Assembly (NCBI GenBank): GCA_938084745.1
Contig: CALKEZ010000017.1
Location: 175,458 to 227,084 of the forward strand
DNA from: an uncultured Gammaproteobacteria bacterium
GTDB lineage: Bacteria > Pseudomonadota > Gammaproteobacteria > Eutrophobiales > Eutrophobiaceae
Length of the DNA stretch: 51,627 bases
Reading direction: 5' to 3'
Position 1 is the first letter of the stretch, and every line of letters starts with the position of its first letter. A model generated the notes under the pieces. It saw only the letters and a program-made list of their open reading frames with translations. It was not told the DNA's origin and made no database searches. The translations under genes were made by a program, and so were the position numbers. Shown one piece after another: positions 47,520 through 51,627 of the stretch.

Positions 47520-48935
47520 TTATTCTGATTGAATGATCTTCAGTACTGCATCGAGACTTTCTTTCGCATCACCAAAATACATACGTGTATTTTCCTTAAA
47601 GAAAAGCGGGTTTTGAACACCAGCATAACCGGTGGCCATACTTCGCTTAAGGACGATGGTTGTTTTACCTTTCCAGCATTCCAGTACCGGCATACCGGCG
47701 ATAGGGCTGTTTGGATCTTCCAGTGCAGAAGGATTCACGATGTCATTAGCACCGATAACGATAGAAACATCGACATCAGGAAAGTCATCATTAATCTCAT
47801 CCATTTCATAGACGATGTCATAAGGTACTTTGGCTTCTGCGAGAAGAACATTCATGTGGCCCGGCATACGACCCGCAACGGGATGAATACCGAAACGAAC
47901 ATTAATCTTCTTGTCGCGCAGGGTTTTCGTGATGTCATTCACCGTATGCTGGGCCTGGGCAACCGCCATACCGTAGCCGGGAATAATCATAACCTCCTTG
48001 GCATCAAGTAATAACTCGGCAACTTCCTGAGTATCAATCGCTATAATCTCACCCTGTTCTTCATCTGCACTTGTTGCAGCTGTTCCTGAACCGGTACCAA
48101 ATCCGCCGGCAATAACCGAAATAAAATTTCGATTCATGGCACGACACATGATGTAACTCAGGATAGCACCACTACTACCGACTAATGCACCAACCACAAT
48201 CAACAGATCGTTCGATAACATAAAGCCGGTTGCAGATGCGGCCCAGCCTGAATAACTATTCAGCATGGAAACGACCACCGGCATATCAGCACCACCTATC
48301 GCCATTACCATATGCACACCAAAAGTAAGTGCGAGCAAGGTCATAATCAATAATGGAAAAGTGCCGCCGCCAGTTTCAGCTTGCTGGATAAAGAGCGTGC
48401 CTAACCAAATCGTGACAATCAATAAGCCCAGATTCATGAAATGACGTGCCGGTAATAGCAACGGACTACCACCAATTTTGCCGCTGAGTTTGCAAAAGGC
48501 AATTATTGAGCCTGAGAACGTGACCGCACCAATCAGGATGCCGATATAAATCTCGACTTCATGAATGACTTTTTCTGCATGCGTGCCAAACGTAATAGTT
48601 TCGTCCATAAAATTGACATAACCGACTAATACCGCGGCAAAGCCAACAAGACTGTGCAAAATGGCAACCAGTTCCGGCATTTGTGTCATTTCGACTTTTC
48701 TCGCAAGCGTTATGCCGACGGTACCACCGACAACCATCATCACGACTATAAGTATATAGCTCAGCGATCCACTGACTTGTGGACCAAAGACAGTAGCTAA
48801 TATCGCTAAGGTCATACCAATGATGCCGTAGAGATTACCTCGACGTGCTGTTTCCTGATTACTTAATCCACCCAGGGTGAGGATGAATAAAACAGTCGCG
48901 CCTATGTAAGATGCTGTTACTAAACCTTCTGACAT
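47520..48935 (-). CDS. pntB: PntB, NAD(P) transhydrogenase beta subunit
   Basis: A 471-residue protein. The first 290 or so residues are membrane helices. The C-terminal NADP(H)-binding domain III (about 300-470) has [40 protein letters not shown] and [20 protein letters not shown]. With PntA it couples proton flow to hydride transfer from NADH to NADP+. It starts 11 bases after the pntA stop and is followed by a terminator. Confidence 0.96.
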   Translation of the reverse strand: MSEGLVTASYIGATVLFILTLGGLSNQETARRGNLYGIIGMTLAILATVFGPQVSGSLSYILIVVMMVVGGTVGITLARKVEMTQMPELVAILHSLVGFAAVLVGYVNFMDETITFGTHAEKVIHEVEIYIGILIGAVTFSGSIIAFCKLSGKIGGSPLLLPARHFMNLGLLIVTIWLGTLFIQQAETGGGTFPLLIMTLLALTFGVHMVMAIGGADMPVVVSMLNSYSGWAASATGFMLSNDLLIVVGALVGSSGAILSYIMCRAMNRNFISVIAGGFGTGSGTAATSADEEQGEIIAIDTQEVAELLLDAKEVMIIPGYGMAVAQAQHTVNDITKTLRDKKINVRFGIHPVAGRMPGHMNVLLAEAKVPYDIVYEMDEINDDFPDVDVSIVIGANDIVNPSALEDPNSPIAGMPVLECWKGKTTIVLKRSMATGYAGVQNPLFFKENTRMYFGDAKESLDAVLKIIQSE

Positions 48936-48946
48936 GATAATCCCCC

Positions 48947-50482
48947 TTATTTTCTGAACATCTGTAACATGCGATGGGTAACAGCAAAGCCGCCCACGAT
49001 GTTGATGCTGGTTATCAGGATGCCAAAGGCCGCGAGAGCAACTAGCAAGATCCCGGAAGAGGAGACTTGTATCAATGCGCCAATCACAATAATACTACTG
49101 ACTGCGTTGGTCACACTCATGAGTGGCGTATGCAGTGATGCAGAAACATTCCAAATCACCATGTAACCGACAAAACATGCCAGCACAAAGACGGTAAAGT
49201 GCGCCATAAAAGAGGCCGGTGCCACAGCACCCAGACCAAAGAGGACCAATGCGCCAATAATAATAGGCAGCATGCGTTTAACAGGCCCCGCTTTTTTAGG
49301 TTCCGGTTTTGCTATGACCGCTGCTGCAGCCGGTTTTGCCGGTGCCGCCGAGAGTTTTGGCGCTGGTGGTGGCCAGGTAATTTCGCCACCTTTAATCACT
49401 GTCGCGCCACGTACAGCTTCATCTTCCATATTGATAACCATCTGACCATCCTTCTCAGGCGTCATGTCGGTTAACAGGTGCCGCAGATTAGTGGCGTACA
49501 GTTGACTTGATTGTGTTGGTAATCGGCTGGGTAAATCACTGTAACCAATAATGGTCACACCGTTATCGGTGACGGACAGCTCATGTGGCACGGTCAATTC
49601 ACAGTTACCGCCTTGTTCAGCCGCCAAATCGACGATAACACTGCCATTTTTCATTGATTTGACCATCTCGGTGGTTATCAATTTTGGCGCGGGTCGACCG
49701 GGTATCAGGGCTGTTGTAACAATGATATCAACATCTTTAGCCTGTTCTGCGAACAATGCCATTTCTGCAGCGATAAACTCATCACTCATGGTTTTGGCAT
49801 AACCGCCTTCGCCACTGCCATCTTCTTCAAATTCTAACAACAGGAATTCGGCACCCATACTTTCTACCTGCTCTTTCACTTCAGGGCGGGTATCAAATGA
49901 ACGGACTATTGCGCCCAGACTATTGGCAGCACCAATGGCAGCCAGGCCGGCAACACCAGCACCGATAACCAAGACCTTGGCAGGAGGGACTTTACCAGCA
50001 GCAGTAATCTGGCCGGTAAAAAAGCGTCCAAAATTATGCGAGGCCTCAACAATAGCGCGATAGCCGGCGATATTGGCCATGGAACTGAGCGCGTCCATTT
50101 TTTGGGCCCGTGAAATACGCGGTACGCTGTCCATGGCGAGAACATTGATGTTTTTTGCAGCAAGCTTTTGCATCAATGCTTCATTTTGAGCTGGCCAGAG
50201 AAAGCTGATTAAGGTCTGACCATCGTGTAATAGTTCAACTTCGTTATCATCTGGCGCTCGGACCTTGAATATAATGTCGGCCGAATCCCACAATGCCTTG
50301 GTGTCACTAATAATTTCAGCGCCAGCCTCTCGATAGGCATCGTCTGAAAAATTAGCTTGTGCACCTGCACCGGATTCAACACTGACGGTATAGCCGAGCT
50401 TTTGTAACCAAGTTATGACTTCAGGTGTAGTAGCAACACGCTTTTCACCCGTATATGTTTCTTTAGGCACCCCGATCTTCAT
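48947..50482 (-). CDS. pntA: PntA, NAD(P) transhydrogenase alpha subunit
   Basis: A 511-residue alpha subunit in the single-chain form, as in E. coli (510). Domain I (about residues 1-375) binds NAD(H): [40 protein letters not shown] and [15 protein letters not shown]. After an Ala/Pro/Lys-rich linker (about 378-405), four membrane helices follow, ending in [10 protein letters not shown] ribosome binding site (GGGGTGG) sits upstream of the ATG at 50482. Confidence 0.96.
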   Translation of the reverse strand: MKIGVPKETYTGEKRVATTPEVITWLQKLGYTVSVESGAGAQANFSDDAYREAGAEIISDTKALWDSADIIFKVRAPDDNEVELLHDGQTLISFLWPAQNEALMQKLAAKNINVLAMDSVPRISRAQKMDALSSMANIAGYRAIVEASHNFGRFFTGQITAAGKVPPAKVLVIGAGVAGLAAIGAANSLGAIVRSFDTRPEVKEQVESMGAEFLLLEFEEDGSGEGGYAKTMSDEFIAAEMALFAEQAKDVDIIVTTALIPGRPAPKLITTEMVKSMKNGSVIVDLAAEQGGNCELTVPHELSVTDNGVTIIGYSDLPSRLPTQSSQLYATNLRHLLTDMTPEKDGQMVINMEDEAVRGATVIKGGEITWPPPAPKLSAAPAKPAAAAVIAKPEPKKAGPVKRMLPIIIGALVLFGLGAVAPASFMAHFTVFVLACFVGYMVIWNVSASLHTPLMSVTNAVSSIIVIGALIQVSSSGILLVALAAFGILITSINIVGGFAVTHRMLQMFRK

Positions 50483-50650
50483 CGTTTTACCACCCCTATA
50501 GTTGTATTATTTTTTGATTAAAAATGATTTATTCTTATTTCAAACGCGTCTGATGCTAGCATGATTAGCGATTCAAGTCATAGCAGAACGTTACCTGCTG
50601 TTGATTCCACCAGATTCAGACAATGTGCCTGAGAAACTATCTATAGCCAT

Positions 50651-50678
50651 AAAAAAACCCGGTAAAAACCGGGTTTTT
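50651..50678 (-). terminator. Rho-independent terminator of the BAX-inhibitor-1-like gene
   Basis: AAAAACCCGG (50653-50662) pairs with CCGGGTTTTT (50669-50678) around TAAAAA. T runs follow on both strands, with seven on the minus strand, so it could act both ways. The gene ending at 50700 is the one it serves. Confidence 0.92.
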
Positions 50679-50699
50679 AAATTAAAAGGTGATTTGTTA

Positions 50700-51371
50700 T
50701 CAATCTTCGCCAGCAAATGCCCCCAATAGATGTAACAGACTGGTGAATAGATTGTAGATTGTGACATACAATCCCACGGTCGCCATGATGTAATTTGTCT
50801 CGCCACCATGAATCATTTCACTGGTCTGATACAGGATAAAGCCCGACATCAGCAAGACGAACATGGCTGAAACAGCCAATGACAGGGCAGGGATACTGAA
50901 TATCATCGCGCCTATGCCGGCCAAAAAGGCAACCAGGACACCGACCATGATAAAGCCGCCCATAAAACTGAAGTCTTTACGTGTGGTTAGCGCATAACCG
51001 GAAAGGCCCAGAAAGATAGCACCAGTTCCACCTAAAGCGGTCATCACCAACTCACTACCATTAGAAAACATGGTGAGGTAAGCACTGATGATCGGCCCCA
51101 GGGTTAATCCCATAAAACCCGTCAATGCAAAAACAGAGGCGATACCCCATGCACTGTTTCTCAGATGAGACGTCAGAAACAACAAACCAAAATAGCCAAC
51201 CAATGTGATTACCATGCCAGGATGGGGCAAATTAAAGACCATGGACATACCGGCTGTAAATGCACTAAACAGCAGCGTCATGGATAATAGGGTATAGGTA
51301 TTGCGTATTAATTTGTTCGTCGCGAGTGCTGATTGCGATGGTTGTGCGACTGCATACGGAGTTTGACTCAT
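50700..51371 (-). CDS. BAX inhibitor-1 family membrane protein (YbhL/YccA-like)
   Basis: A 223-residue protein with seven membrane helices, of the Bax-inhibitor-1/YccA-YbhL family. Signature segments are YTLLSMTLLFSAFTAGMSM at the first helix, TGFMGLTLGPIISAYL, and near the end SEMIHGGETNYIMATVGLYV followed by a short acidic tail with GEDD-like ending AGED. E. coli YccA is a substrate and inhibitor of FtsH; that role here is only by analogy. A strong ribosome binding site (GAGGTGA) precedes the ATG at 51371, and a terminator follows. Confidence 0.9.
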   Translation of the reverse strand: MSQTPYAVAQPSQSALATNKLIRNTYTLLSMTLLFSAFTAGMSMVFNLPHPGMVITLVGYFGLLFLTSHLRNSAWGIASVFALTGFMGLTLGPIISAYLTMFSNGSELVMTALGGTGAIFLGLSGYALTTRKDFSFMGGFIMVGVLVAFLAGIGAMIFSIPALSLAVSAMFVLLMSGFILYQTSEMIHGGETNYIMATVGLYVTIYNLFTSLLHLLGAFAGED

Positions 51372-51396
51372 TTATTTCACCTCGTTATTAAAACAA

Positions 51397-51425
51397 TATC
51401 TATTATGTAATGCTTTGACAGTCAA
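51397..51425 (-). promoter_or_regulatory. Possible promoter/operator upstream of the BAX-inhibitor-1-like gene
   Basis: On the minus strand TTGACT (51420-51425) is 17 bases from TAGATA (51397-51402), a fair -35 with a weak -10. The -35 forms part of a small palindrome, TTGACAGTCAA (51415-51425), that might bind a regulator. It is weak evidence. Confidence 0.3.
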
Positions 51426-51534
51426 ATATCAAGCTTTGTTTCATAATATTTTCTTTAAGAACTATTAATGACCTATACGACTTTTCCCGGTGACATTGTT
51501 CATGTATCCTCTCGCTGCTTGATCGCTAGACACT

Positions 51535-51624
51535 GGAGAGGTGGCAGAGTGGTCGAATGCACTGGTCTTGAAAACCAGCGGTCCTTTATCGGTCCCGTGG
51601 GTTCGAATCCCACCCTCTCCGCCA
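51535..51624 (+). tRNA. tRNA-Ser (anticodon TGA)
   Basis: A 90-base tRNA. The acceptor stem GGAGAGG (51535-51541) pairs with CCTCTCC (51614-51620), the discriminator is G, and CCA is encoded (51622-51624). The anticodon arm CTGGT-CTTGAAA-ACCAG places TGA in the loop, so it reads UCA and related Ser codons. The long variable arm (GCGGTCCTTTATCGGTCCC region) and GGTTCGAATCC T-arm fit a type II serine tRNA. Confidence 0.97.
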
Positions 51625-51627
51625 TCA

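Noticed and set aside
47529..48011. 160-codon open frame on the plus strand opposite pntB
   Set aside because: It is antisense to the well-conserved NADP-binding domain of PntB; its composition (many H, R, I, N) is that of a reverse-strand shadow.

Overview
The window is a compact stretch of ordinary bacterial chromosome from a gammaproteobacterium of moderately AT-leaning composition. Three things point to this group: the EF-P lysylation set (efp, epmA, epmB), the exbB-exbD-lpxK-ycaR-kdsB lipid A/Kdo cluster, and the runs aat-bpt-infA and trxB / ftsK-lolA-rarA-crcB-DUF190-serS. The cell has a lipid A-containing outer membrane (LpxK, KdsB, an LpxO-like hydroxylase, LolA/C/D, Mla). I cannot place it to order or genus. 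I saw no insertion sequence, prophage, integrase, CRISPR array or rRNA. Nearly all of the window is coding, with short gaps and many start/stop overlaps.

Layout. 1-7.4 kb: LpxO-like dioxygenase, a secreted unknown, a HerA-like ATPase (DUF853), a Pat-type acyl-CoA synthetase/GNAT fusion, a lipoprotein form of thiol peroxidase, and an orphan response regulator. 7.5-11 kb: MarC, an MFS transporter and a membrane-bound SpoIIE/PP2C phosphatase. 11.3-13.7 kb: phospholipid-transport operon mlaF-mlaE-mlaD-mlaB with no mlaC. 13.9-15.4 kb: two unrecognised proteins. 15.5-18.6 kb: epmB and efp divergent, then a DUF2789 protein and epmA. 18.6-23.3 kb: a DUF6998-like protein, YoaA-type helicase, O-methyltransferase, CpdA-type phosphodiesterase, TsaB. 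23.5-26 kb: lolC-lolD and a DUF2062 protein. 26-31.4 kb: comEC, exbB, exbD, lpxK, ycaR, kdsB. 31.4-34.9 kb (minus): secreted unknown, FemAB/DUF482-like protein, aat, bpt, infA. 34.9-36.5 kb: HDAC-like amidohydrolase and an unknown. 36.6-41 kb (minus): trxB, TPR protein, alpha/beta hydrolase, AbgT transporter, DUF1820. 41.1-47.4 kb: ftsK, lolA, rarA, crcB, DUF190, serS. 47.5-51.4 kb (minus): pntA-pntB and a BAX-inhibitor-1-like protein. The right edge holds tRNA-Ser(TGA).

Working together: envelope genes dominate. LpxK and KdsB make lipid A/Kdo, the LpxO-like enzyme may modify lipid A, Mla handles phospholipid traffic, and LolA/C/D moves lipoproteins. Translation is the second theme: EF-P and its modification enzymes, IF-1, SerRS with tRNA-Ser, TsaB for t6A, and two N-degron aminoacyl transferases. 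Redox genes are trxB, tpx and pntAB.

I did not find a clearly new multi-gene system. The points most worth a second look are the lipoprotein Tpx that lacks its resolving cysteine, the neighbouring Pat-like enzyme (retained catalytic His, and a lost stop that runs it into tpx), the mla operon without mlaC, a probably leaderless lolC message, an HDAC-fold enzyme with a twin-arginine N-terminus, and several unrecognised proteins.
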